Assembly: GCF_018777395.1 (NCBI RefSeq)
Contig: NZ_JAFJYC010000001.1
Coordinates: 496,001 to 560,000, forward strand
DNA from: Candidatus Sodalis endolongispinus
GTDB taxonomy: Bacteria; Pseudomonadota; Gammaproteobacteria; Enterobacterales; Enterobacteriaceae
Length of the DNA stretch: 64,000 nucleotides
Direction of reading: 5' to 3'
Position numbers and translations under genes: made by a program. A model generated the notes under the pieces. It saw nothing but the letters and a program-made list of their open reading frames with translations, was not told the origin of the DNA and did not search any database. Shown here one piece after another: positions 51,128 to 59,254 of this stretch. Position 1 is the first letter of the stretch. Every line of letters begins with the position of its first letter.

Positions 51128-51682
51128 TCAATGAAATTTAAGCGTGCCGCAAACTTTTTCAATCAGTTCCGTAGGGAACTGCATCGCCAGCATAATATGC
51201 TCAATCATGCTCCGTTTGCGGTCGCTGTTGGTATTGGTAATGACCCAATAAGGCGTACCGGGCACCTGTTTCGGTTTGGTCTGGTGGCCGCTTTGCAGCA
51301 GCGTTTGCCTGTCGACGGCAAAATAGGTGCGGGTACGGCCATGCAGTGTTTCGGTCGCTTCGGCAAAAGCCTGCGGCGACAGGGTATGCAGGGTGGTCAG
51401 CACCAACATGAAGCGATCCACTACCTTGCGCTGCAAAGCATAGTCGTCTGAGAGCAATAATTCACGCATTGCGCGAACTCTCTCGGGTAGTGGACGAACA
51501 GATTCCGATTTTTCCGATGGTTTTGCCGTTGTTGTCACCGCCGGTGCGGGGCTTGCGGCCTTATCAACGCCAGGGGAGAACTTCAACAGACGGCGCAAGA
51601 TGTCGGAGGCGCTTTCGCCAATATGCAAGGTATGGCCGGCAATATAGCGGTAGAGATCTTCATCGACTTCAATAGTTTTCAT
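51128..51682 (-). CDS. seqA: Negative modulator of replication initiation SeqA
   Basis: Binds hemimethylated GATC and sequesters the origin after firing. The N-terminal multimerisation segment is [20 protein letters not shown] plus [12 protein letters not shown]; the C-terminal DNA-binding domain has [18 protein letters not shown] and [11 protein letters not shown]. 184 residues against 181. Intact, so origin control by Dam methylation is likely kept. Confidence 0.95.
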   Translation of the reverse strand: MKTIEVDEDLYRYIAGHTLHIGESASDILRRLLKFSPGVDKAASPAPAVTTTAKPSEKSESVRPLPERVRAMRELLLSDDYALQRKVVDRFMLVLTTLHTLSPQAFAEATETLHGRTRTYFAVDRQTLLQSGHQTKPKQVPGTPYWVITNTNSDRKRSMIEHIMLAMQFPTELIEKVCGTLKFH

Positions 51683-51894
51683 TGTAATACGTTATTTTCC
51701 ACTTAAATCAATCGTCCCGATTATACAAGTTAAACCCCGGCAACGAACATCACCAACCGCCCTTGGAATGAAAAAGTCGGAATCTGCCATGACCACCCTC
51801 CCGCCCGACCAGGCGTCGTTTTTTTCCCGCCGCGGCGTATGTCACGCTAAACCTATGATAGGCTACTGCTTTTATCCGTAGCAAAAGGAGCGCT

Positions 51895-52671
51895 ATGAAA
51901 TTGAACTATCGGCTGCAGGCGGCGCGCCAGCCGGAACAGGGCCTGCCGGTGGTGTTGATTCACGGCCTGTTCGGCAGTTTGGATAATCTTGGTGTACTGG
52001 CCCGTCCGCTGGGGGAAAACCATCGCACCCTGCAAATCGATTTACGCAACCACGGACTCTCCCCCCATGCACCCACCATGCGTTATGACGAGATGGCGCA
52101 GGATGTACTGGCGTTGCTGGACGCGCTAGTTATTGAGCGCTGCATCGTCATCGGTCATTCCATGGGCGGCAAAGTGGCAATGACGCTATGTGCGCAGGCG
52201 CCGGAGCGCATCGCGCGGGCGGTGGTTATCGACATGGCCCCTGTCGCCTATGAGGTCCGCCGGAACGACGCCATTTTCACCGCTTTGGCGCGCGTCAGCG
52301 ATGCCGTGGTCATCCAGCGCAGCGAGGCGGCGCAGATGATGGCGCAGGATATCGAGGATGCCGGCACCGTGCAGTTCTTGTTGAAATCGTTTTATCAAGG
52401 ACACTGGCGTTTTGACCTTGAAAGCATCGAGCGCAATTACGCCGACATTATCGGCTGGCGGACGCAGGCCCCCTGGCCCGGACCAGTGCTGTTTATTCGC
52501 GGCGGCAACTCCCCGTATCTGGATGACCGCTACCGCGACCAGATTCGCAAGCAATTTCCCCACGCTCACGCTTACGTGGTGGCCGGCGCGGGCCATTGGG
52601 TGCATGCCGAAAAGCCCGAGGGGGTGCTGCGCGCCGTCGTTCGTTTTTTGGCGGAGGGAGAGGAAAGCTGA
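51895..52671 (+). CDS. ybfF: Esterase YbfF (alpha/beta hydrolase)
   Basis: Cytoplasmic esterase active on acyl-CoA and short esters in E. coli. VVLIHGLFGSLDNLG is the oxyanion region; the nucleophile Ser lies in VIGHSMGGKVAM; the catalytic His is in GAGHWVHAEKP. 258 residues. AAGGAGCGCT gives a good ribosome site before ATG 51895. Divergent from seqA. Intact. Confidence 0.93.
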   Translation: MKLNYRLQAARQPEQGLPVVLIHGLFGSLDNLGVLARPLGENHRTLQIDLRNHGLSPHAPTMRYDEMAQDVLALLDALVIERCIVIGHSMGGKVAMTLCAQAPERIARAVVIDMAPVAYEVRRNDAIFTALARVSDAVVIQRSEAAQMMAQDIEDAGTVQFLLKSFYQGHWRFDLESIERNYADIIGWRTQAPWPGPVLFIRGGNSPYLDDRYRDQIRKQFPHAHAYVVAGAGHWVHAEKPEGVLRAVVRFLAEGEES

Positions 52672-52840
52672 GGCAGTTAGCCATTGTCGCCGCCCGCGTC
52701 GCTGGGGTAAGATGACGGGTTTTTGGATGCCGGCTGTCTCCAGGGACCGGTAAAGATAACGCTACGGAAGACGCCGGCCAGGGCTCAGGCCACCCGCCGG
52801 CGACCCTGCCGCTTACGGTTGCATATTCTTTTCATCAACT

Positions 52841-53128
52841 ATGGCAAAAGAACAAACGGACCGCACCACGCTGGATTTATTTACGGATGAACGCCGTCCG
52901 GGACGGCCGAAAACCAGCCCCCTTTCCCGGGATGAACAGCTTAGAATCAACAAGCGTAACCAGCTGCGGCGCGACAAAGTACGCGGGCTGCGCCGGGTGG
53001 AGTTGAAAATTAATGCGCAGGCGGTAGATGCGCTGAACAGATTAGCCGATAAGCGTGCGATATCCCGCAGTGAGCTTATCGAACTTATTTTGCTGGCAGA
53101 GCTTGAGCGCCAGCAGCCTGCCGGATGA
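52841..53128 (+). CDS. ybfE: LexA-regulated CopG/RHH-like protein YbfE
   Basis: 95-residue protein nearly the same as E. coli YbfE: MAKEQTDRTTLDLFTDERRP, then LSRDEQLRINKRNQLRRDKV. The C-terminal half resembles a ribbon-helix-helix (VELKINAQAVDALNRLADKR then ISRSELIELIL). E. coli ybfE is under LexA; I see no clear LexA box in the 40 bp upstream. It lies between ybfF and fldA as expected. Confidence 0.9.
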   Translation: MAKEQTDRTTLDLFTDERRPGRPKTSPLSRDEQLRINKRNQLRRDKVRGLRRVELKINAQAVDALNRLADKRAISRSELIELILLAELERQQPAG

Positions 53129-53149
53129 ATGCACAACGGGCAAACTGCC

Positions 53150-53362
53150 GGCAGGCAGTTGACGGCGTGACGGGAATCCTAACAGCGTTCCGTCACCTCC
53201 GGGAAAGTGTCCTGGCGGGCGGCAGTTGATGGCGAGACAGGCATTCTATCAGCGTTCCGTCACCTCCGGGAAAATGTCCTGGCGGGCGGCAGTTGATGGC
53301 GAGACAGGCATTCTAACAGCGTTCCGTCGCCTCCGGGAAAGTGTCCTGGCGGGCGGCAGCGG
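53150..53362. repeat. 67-bp tandem repeat, three units
   Basis: CAGCGTTCCGTC recurs at 53183, 53250 and 53317, followed each time by a CCTCCGGGAAARTGTCCTGG block and GCGGGCGGCAG. The second and third units are almost identical; the first is diverged at its left side. The period is not a multiple of three. It lies in the ybfE-fldA spacer, which otherwise (to 53600) holds GC-rich DNA without a gene. Confidence 0.9.
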
Positions 53363-53625
53363 AATACGGTTTGAAATCATACCGGCGCGCCGCGGCTCAA
53401 GCGTCCTACCGGGCAGCCGCTGGTTGCGGGAGAAACATCCTGCCTGCGCGTGATTATTGCCGGCCCTCCCGGCGCAGCGGGCGCGCTAACCGGCCGCGGG
53501 AGGATTGGCGGCAAAAACCCCCCGCCGGCAGGTATCTCCTTCAGTGAGGGTCTGCTATTATTACCTTCATCAGCTTAAGGTTGACGATTTAGCATATCCT
53601 TAATATTTATGAGGTTTTGATATTC

Positions 53626-54141
53626 ATGGCGAGTATAGGCATTTTTTTTGGCAGTGACACCGGCAATACCGAAAATATTGCCAAGATGATCCGGAAGCAA
53701 CTGGGTACCGACGTTGATGATGTTTTTGACATCGCCAAAAGCAGCAAAGAAGATCTGGAACAGTACGACCGTCTGCTGTTGGGTATCCCGACCTGGTATT
53801 ACGGTGAAGCGCAGTGCGACTGGGATGATTTTTTTCCTACGCTGGAAGAGGTCGATTTCAACGGCAAGATCGTTGCCCTGTTCGGCTGCGGCGATCAGGA
53901 AGACTACGCAGAGTATTTCTGCGATGCGATGGGCACCCTGCGGGATATTATTGAACCCAACGGCGCTACCCTGGTCGGCCACTGGCCTACCGCCGGTTAT
54001 CATTTCGAGGCGTCCAAGGGGCTCGCCGACGACGATCACTTTTTAGGTCTGGCCATTGATGAAGATCGGCAGCCGGAGCTTACCGCCGAGCGCGTCGATG
54101 GCTGGGTTAAACAAGTCAGCGCGGAGATGAATCTGGGCTAA
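53626..54141 (+). CDS. fldA: Flavodoxin 1 FldA
   Basis: FMN electron carrier for isoprenoid, biotin and methionine synthesis. ATG 53626 gives MASIGIFFGSDTGNTENIAK; the phosphate-binding loop is GSDTGNTE, and flavin-stacking loops are IPTWYYGEAQCDWDDF and FGCGDQEDYAEYFCDAMG. 171 residues against 176. In E. coli fldA is followed by fur; here the IS at 54316 lies between. Intact. Confidence 0.95.
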   Translation: MASIGIFFGSDTGNTENIAKMIRKQLGTDVDDVFDIAKSSKEDLEQYDRLLLGIPTWYYGEAQCDWDDFFPTLEEVDFNGKIVALFGCGDQEDYAEYFCDAMGTLRDIIEPNGATLVGHWPTAGYHFEASKGLADDDHFLGLAIDEDRQPELTAERVDGWVKQVSAEMNLG

Positions 54142-54151
54142 TCGCTTTGCC

Positions 54152-54174
54152 GCCGTCCGGCCTCCCCGGACGGC
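54152..54174 (+). terminator. Hairpin after fldA
   Basis: GCCGTCCGG-CCTCC-CCGGACGGC, a perfect 9-bp stem 10 bp after the fldA stop. No T run follows, so termination strength is uncertain. Confidence 0.6.
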
Positions 54175-54352
54175 AGGATGCCGCTTTCAGGCTTGATAAA
54201 TAATTACTTTCAAATTGATAGCTACAATTTTGTAACTTTTTCCGCCAAAGCAGTACAATGGCACCGCACTTTGTGTGATTTTTTGAACCTAAAGAGGTAA
54301 CATAGTCCTTACTCGTGATCTTGCCCCGCCATCTCCGTACAGCTTTTGTATC

Positions 54353-55234
54353 TTAAGTTAACGAAGCCCGCTGCCGCCGGTATTCTCTCGGAGAGTGATA
54401 TCCCAGCGCGCTGTGCGGATGGTTTTCATTGTAATGCGTGAACGCTGCTGCAAGGTTTCGCAGGGCTGTTCTCGCATCCGGTTTTGGCATGAACTCGATA
54501 TAGTCTTCCTTCATCGTCTTCACGAACCGTTCGGCCATGCCATTGCTCTGCGGGCTGCTCACCGCTGTTGTGCAGGGCTCCAGATCCAGTTCTCTGGCGA
54601 ACCTCTGCGTTTCATGCGCGGTATACGCTGAACCATTGTCCGTCAACCACTGCACCGCTGTATCGGGTAACCTGTCGCCGAAGCGCTTTTCTACCGACCT
54701 CAGCATCACATCCTGCACGGTCGAACTGTCGTAGCCTACAGTGCTCGCAGCCCAGTCTATGGCCTCTCTGTCGCAGCAGTCCAGTGCGAACGTGACCCGC
54801 AGTTTTTCACCGTTGTCGCAGCCGAACTCGAAGCCATCTGAACACCAGCGCATATCGCTTTCTGCCACCGCGATCCTGCCCTTATGCTCACGCCTCGGCC
54901 GCTCTGGTTTTCAATGTAATAACAGCAGGTTATGCTCACACATGATCCTGTAAAGTCGTTTCGCATTTACCGGCGGCAGTCCCTCTGCGCGACGTTGTTT
55001 ACGCAGGATTCCCCACACCCGCCGATAGCCGTAGCTGGGCATATCGCTGATGATGTCGAGGATGTCCGACAGTATTTCAGCGTCTGCTTCGTCATTACGC
55101 CGGTTACAGCGCCTGTCCTGCCAGTCGGCAGAACGCTTAATCCGCAGTGACAGCGGCGCACGCGACCCGCTCATGGCGCGGCTGACCTGTGCTATTCCCC
55201 GGCCTTTGGCAACAAGGGCGCGTGCGCTATCCAT
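54353..55234 (-). pseudogene. IS2-like OrfB with in-frame TGA, copy 3
   Basis: The first part is 54911-55234, ending HNLLLLH and TGA. The second part, with the DDE core ([28 protein letters not shown]), continues in the same frame and ends at 54353. Start-to-second-Met distance is 366 bp, the same as in the copies at 13988 and 57778, confirming that no frameshift is involved. Confidence 0.88.
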
Positions 55235-55587
55235 TTTCGTGACTGGCCGTACTCCACGGCTTCTTTTAGGATCTCAATCTCCATCGTCTTCTTACCCAGA
55301 AGGCGCTGGAGCTCCCGGACCTGCTTCAATGCAGCTGCAAGCTCAGAGGCAGGAACAACGTCCTCCCCGGCAGCCACGGCGGTGAGGTTGCCTTCCTGAT
55401 ATTGCTTTTTCCACTTAAACAGCAGGCTGGGCTGGATACCGTGCAGTCGTGCGAGATGGGAGACATTCATGCCGGGCTCCATCCTCTGCTGAATAATGGC
55501 CATTTTTTCCTGAGGAGTTTTACGTTTACGGACTTCTTGACCTAACAGGATCCCGGTCATATCAAAATTGGCGTTAGTGTTAGACAT
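55192..55587 (-). CDS. IS2-like OrfA, copy 3
   Basis: 131 residues with the full [20 protein letters not shown] segment, as in E. coli IS2. The helix-turn-helix and zipper-like helix are as in the other copies. It overlaps orfB; the junction is CGAAAATGG, without the A6G slip site. Confidence 0.88.
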   Translation of the reverse strand: MSNTNANFDMTGILLGQEVRKRKTPQEKMAIIQQRMEPGMNVSHLARLHGIQPSLLFKWKKQYQEGNLTAVAAGEDVVPASELAAALKQVRELQRLLGKKTMEIEILKEAVEYGQSRKWIAHAPLLPKAGE

Positions 55588-55676
55588 ATATTCAAGCCTA
55601 TCTCTTATCTGGAGATACAGCTACTGTCTGGTGTTTCAGGGGGCTAAATCACATAGTCCTTACTCGCTGAGTGGGC

Positions 55677-55725
55677 TATAATGAAAATGAGTCTCTTTTT
55701 CATTCCTTACCGCGAGTTATATAAT
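55677..55725 (+). promoter_or_regulatory. Candidate fur promoters and AT-rich inverted repeat
   Basis: Two TATAAT hexamers, at 55677-55682 and 55720-55725, lie about 90-135 bp upstream of fur. Between them AATGAAAATGAG and CTTTTTCATT form an imperfect inverted repeat that could be a Fur or OxyR/SoxS-type operator. The IS insertion leaves these sites on the fur side. Confidence 0.45.
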
Positions 55726-55812
55726 GAGACAGTGAACCATTTTTCGGGCCGACGATTGCTATAGGCTGTGTTAGCTTATAGCTTGATTATCAAGTAACAG
55801 GACCAAACCCGC

Positions 55813-56279
55813 ATGACTGACAATAATATCGCATTAAAGAAGGCCGGCCTGAAAGTGACCTTCCCAGGCTGAAGATCCTGGAAGTGTTGCAAGATCCGGA
55901 ATGCCACCACGTCAGTGCGGAAGATCTGTATAAAAAGCTGATCGACATGGGTGAGGAAATCGGGCTGGCCACGGTTTACCGCGTACTTAACCAGTTCGAT
56001 GACGCCGGTATTGTCACCCGCCACAATTTCGAGGGTGGCAAATCGGTTTTCGAGCTCACCCAGCAACACCACCACGATCACCTGATTTGCCTGGATTGCG
56101 GCAAGGTCATCGAATTTCGCGATGAGTTTATTGAAGCGCGCCAGCGTGACATCGCGAAAAAGCACAACATTAAACTGACCAACCACAGTCTTTATCTTTA
56201 TGGCCATTGCGCGGAAGGCGACTGCCGTGAAGATGAAACCCTGCATGATATAGATGATCCGCGCGTGGTAAAATTCTGA
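55813..56279 (+). pseudogene. fur: Ferric uptake regulator Fur, frameshifted at codon 17
   Basis: Iron-responsive repressor. ATG 55813 reads MTDNNIALKKAGLKVT, then TTC CCA GGC TGA. E. coli continues LPRLKILEVLQ. Loss of one C (CCCTTCCC-type to CCTTCCC) explains it, and the next frame reads LKILEVLQDPECHHVSAEDL on to HHHDHLICLDCGKVIEF (metal sites) and the stop at 56279. The rest, about 130 codons, is intact and well conserved. A GTG at 55884, 12 bp after the TGA, could allow restart, but the product would lack the first helix of the DNA-binding domain. Confidence 0.88.
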
Positions 56280-56319
56280 CGTCCGGCCAACGTCGTCAGA
56301 TCGCTACCGTAAAGAGTGA

Positions 56320-56343
56320 AACCGCCGCCGGCGGTTTTTTTTT
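56320..56343 (+). terminator. Intrinsic terminator of fur
   Basis: ACCGCCGCCGGCGGT hairpin followed by T9, about 40 bp after the fur stop. Confidence 0.88.
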
Positions 56344-56409
56344 CCCGTTACCGCTGTGATAACGTTTAATAACCGCTTGTTTCATCGTAATGAAAAGCCT
56401 GTGCTGTTT

Positions 56410-56580
56410 CACTGTTCTTCTTTTCACCGCCTGGCCTATGGCCGTTTCATTCGTTCCTCTTTTCACCGCCTGACCCTGTGACCGTTTCATTCGTTCCTCT
56501 TTCTATCGCCTGACCCTGTACCCGTCTCACCGTTCCTCTTTCCACCGCCTGGCCTATGACCGTTTTATTCGTTCCTCTTA
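56410..56580. repeat. 39/40-bp tandem repeat, four units
   Basis: GCCTG anchors at 56429, 56468, 56508 and 56547, each within a CACCGCCTGRCC block followed by CGTTTCATTCGTTCCTCTT or a variant. The spacer 56344-56919 has no gene that I recognise apart from this array. Confidence 0.85.
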
Positions 56581-56919
56581 GCACCACCTCGCTGTTACGC
56601 CATCATCGCCATACCCTTTCATCGTTTTTGGTCGTTTTGGTCGTTGTACACTTAACGCGCCCCCCCTTCCCCTCTTTCACTGCTCCGCCATTCCTTGGTT
56701 CTGAATCAGCCTTTCACCTGATGCCTGGCGGGAAAGTAACTTCCTAATCTATCGAGCAGTGAGTCTATAGGTCGATAAATATTCACAGCCCCTGGCTCGG
56801 TTTTGCGCCAGCAACAAAACTCGGCACAGGAAACCCTCCGTCGCGTTTACCGTCAATTCAAGCCCAACCTTGTAACCGGTAACGCTTTTCTTATCATTTT
56901 AGGTCAACCTACAGGTATC

Positions 56920-57780
56920 ATGATGATTAAAACTATCCTGCAAGACAATCTCCCGCCACGAGCGTCTGTGGAATCGCTGGAAGCGCATCCAACCAAACCA
57001 GCGCCGTTCAGGTCTGCAACTATCAACGTAAGACAGGCAAAATGGCTAATCCCTGCCACACCAGGAAGGTCCTCACCGCCGGTGCCGCCACGCTCCTTAC
57101 GCATAAATACGGCGCTTGCCAACGACGTTGCCCTGCGGGAATCCTCACCGCATTTGCCCGCCAAAGCGGGGGCAAACCAACTTGATCAGAAAGCACAACC
57201 GGCCGCGCCGCAGCTACCCAACTAAAGCCACCTGCACGATGCCGCCGGCGGGCGAAAAGCCGCACAACCGGCCGCGCCGCAGCTACCCAACCGCAGCCAC
57301 CTACACGATGTCGCCGGCGGGCGAAAAGCCGCACAACCTGCCGCACCGCAGCTACCCAACCGCAGCCACCTGCACGATGCCGACGGCGGGCGACACGCCG
57401 CACAACCTTCCTCGCAGCCGCTTCCCAGCCTCAGCCTGCGTGATGGCGCTACGCCCGGTGAACACGAAAGCGCGCTGCCGCTCTCACCCACTGAAGGACT
57501 AAAGCGCCTGCGGCATGGTGGCGCAACGGTGACTCATCAGCCTCCGACACGCCCCCCCAGACCATTGCCTTTACCGGCAAAAACACGCGACCCGGCGTCT
57601 TTGGTTTATGCACAGATTGATGTGGCGAGCTTGCCCACGTTTCAATCCGCGAATAGCGCATTCACCTCCTATGAAAAAACCCTGTATGCCACGTTACAAA
57701 ATCCGGCGCCAACGGATACCGCCGTCTCCAGGGCACCGCAAGAGAGGGTGCTCTCCTGGTACGATTTCGGCACCGAGTGA
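56920..57780 (+). pseudogene. Repeat-rich ORF with SH3-like and EPIYA/ITIM-like motifs; one in-frame stop, 3' cut by IS
   Basis: I do not recognise a family. One frame is open from ATG 56920 (AGG at 56913; a second ATG follows) to 57780 except for TAA at 57223, codon 102. Seen in order: SSPPVPPRSLR at residues 51-61, with PPVPPR fitting the class II SH3 ligand PxxPxR; three 23-residue repeats of the form AQPAAPQLPN-R-SHLHD with AGGRKA; RPPRPLPLPAK near residue 211; SLVYAQID (Tyr 230) and KTLYATLQ (Tyr 256), which resemble EPIYA/ITIM tyrosine motifs of host-targeted effectors. The final TGA is the first three bases of the IS at 57778, so the true C-terminus is lost. No signal peptide is apparent. 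An effector role is inference only. Confidence 0.5.
57193..57399 (+). repeat. 69-bp (23-codon) tandem repeat, three units
   Basis: Units begin at 57193, 57262 and 57331; a degenerate fourth follows. In frame they read AQPAAPQLPN, then Arg (TAA in unit 1, CGC in units 2 and 3), then SHLHD and an AGGRKA-like end. The period is an exact multiple of three, unlike the 67-bp array at 53150. Confidence 0.92.
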
Positions 57781-57841
57781 TTTATCCCCCTGAAACACCA
57801 GACAGTAGCTGTATCTCCAGATAAGAGATAGGCTTGAATAT

Positions 57842-58236
57842 ATGTCTAACACTAACGCCAATTTTGATATGACCGGGATCCCGTTAGGTCAAGAAGTCCG
57901 TAAACGTAAAACTCCTCAGGAAAAAATGGCCATTATTCAGCAGACGATGGAGCCCGGCATGAATGTCTCCCATCTCGCACGACTGCACGGTATCCAGCCC
58001 AGCCTGCTGTTTAAGTGGAAAAGCAATATCAGGAAGGCAGCCTCACCGCCGTGGCTGCCGGGGAGGACGTTGTTCCTGCCTCTGAGCTTGCAGCTGCATT
58101 GAAGCAGGTCCGGGAGCTCCAGCGCCTTCTGGGTAAGAAGACGATGGAGGTTGAGATCCTAAAAGAAGCCGTGGAGTACGGCCAGTCACGAAAATGGATA
58201 GCGCACGCGCCCTTGTTGCCAAAGGCCGGGGAATAG
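57842..58236 (+). pseudogene. IS2-like OrfA, frameshifted, copy 4
   Basis: Normal to [14 protein letters not shown] sequence at about codon 60, then loss of one A changes the frame; [17 protein letters not shown] resumes in the next frame from about 58018. The HTH half is whole. Confidence 0.88.
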
Positions 58237-59075
58237 CACAGGTCAGCCGCGCCATGAGCGGGTCGCGTGCGCCGCTGTCACTGCGGATTAAGCGTTCTGC
58301 CGACTGGCAGGACAGGCGCTGTAACCGGCGTAATGACGAAGCAGACGCTGAAATACTGTCGGACATCCTCGACATCATCAGCGATATGCCCAGCTACGGC
58401 TATCGGCGGGTGTGGGGCATCCTGTGTAAACAACGTCGCGCAGAGGGACTGCCGCCGGTAAATGCGAAACGACTTTACAGGATCATGTGTGAGCATAACC
58501 TGCTGTTATTACATTGAAAACCAGAGCGGCCGAGGCGTGAGCATAAGGGCAGGATCGCGGTGGCAGAAAGCGATATGCGCTGGTGTTCAGATGGCTTCGA
58601 GTTCGGCTGCGACAACGGTGAAAAACTGCGGGTCACGTTCGCACTGGACTGCTGCGACAGAGAGGCCATAGACTGGTCTGCGAGCACTGTAGGCTACGAC
58701 AGTTCGACCGTGCAGGATGTGATGCTGATGTCGGTAGAAAAGCGCTTCGGCGACAGGTTACCCGATACAGCGGTGCAGTGGTTGACGGACAACGGTTCAG
58801 CGTATACCGCGCATGAAACGCAGAGGTTCGCCAGAGAACTGGATCTGGAGCCCTGCACAACAGCGGTGAGCAGCCCGCAGAGCAATGGCATGGCCGAACG
58901 GTTCGTGAAGACGATGAAGGAAGACTATATCGAGTTCATGCCAAAACCGGATGCGAGAACAGCCCTGCGAAACCTTGCAGCAGCGTTCACGTATTACAAT
59001 GAAAACCATCCGTACAGCGCGCTGGGATATCACTCTCCGAGAGAATACCGGCGGCAGCGGGCTTCGTTAACTTAA
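58194..59075 (+). pseudogene. IS2-like OrfB with in-frame TGA, copy 4
   Basis: Reads to HNLLLLH, TGA at 58515-58517, then continues in frame with the DDE core to 59075. Small changes from other copies: W to S in [10 protein letters not shown] context, and [11 protein letters not shown] for [11 protein letters not shown]. Confidence 0.88.
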
Positions 59076-59133
59076 GATACAAAAGCTGTACGGAGATGGT
59101 GGGGCAAGATCAAATGAAAGATCTAAAACATCC

Positions 59134-59234
59134 ATACTCAATAAACTTCAAGATGCACAGGAAGGCTAAGCGAAAGGCTTACCGTACGTGCCTTCTGCTG
59201 GATAGGTGGATGCATCTTGAAGTACGTTGAGTAT
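59134..59234. repeat. About 100-bp palindromic repeat (YPAL-like)
   Basis: ATACTCAATAAACTTCAAGA at 59134 is matched by the complement of the sequence ending TTGAGTAT at 59234 (24-bp arms, three mismatches). Inner TAAGC/GCTTA also pairs. The ends resemble Yersinia/Serratia palindromes of the form ATACTTCAAG-TTGCA as I recall them. It could also serve as a bidirectional transcription stop for the prophage tail operon. Confidence 0.7.
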
Positions 59235-59254
59235 ATTAACAGTTCTTAAATAGA

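Larger units (their letters stand above)
54316..55651 (-). mobile_element. IS2-like element copy 3 (full length, 1336 bp)
   Basis: Bounded by TGATCTTGCCCC and GGGGCTAAATCA and flanked by an exact 15-bp direct repeat (CATAGTCCTTACTCG at 54301-54315 and 55652-55666). OrfA is 55192-55587 (131 residues, with the ancestral VAA). OrfB is 54353-55234 with an in-frame TGA. It lies between fldA and fur. It retains all sequence found in any other copy and serves as the reference here. Confidence 0.96.
57778..59112 (+). mobile_element. IS2-like element copy 4
   Basis: 1335 bp, bounded by TGATTTATCCCC (one base different from the other left ends) and GGGGCAAGATCA. OrfA (57842-58236) has lost one A in GGAAAAGC near 58018, so it is frameshifted after LLFKWK. 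OrfB is 58194-59075 with the shared in-frame TGA. No direct repeat flanks it; the repeat-rich ORF lies on the left and prophage tail genes on the right. It is probably at a deletion or recombination junction. Confidence 0.94.

Noticed and set aside
57116..57502. 128-codon ORF through the 69-bp repeats in another frame (NRPRRSYPTAATYT-type repeat)
   Set aside because: Also repeats in register because 69 is a multiple of three, but it stops just after the array. The frame that I prefer continues for 90 further codons with non-repetitive sequence, so this is likely a shadow. Not fully excluded.
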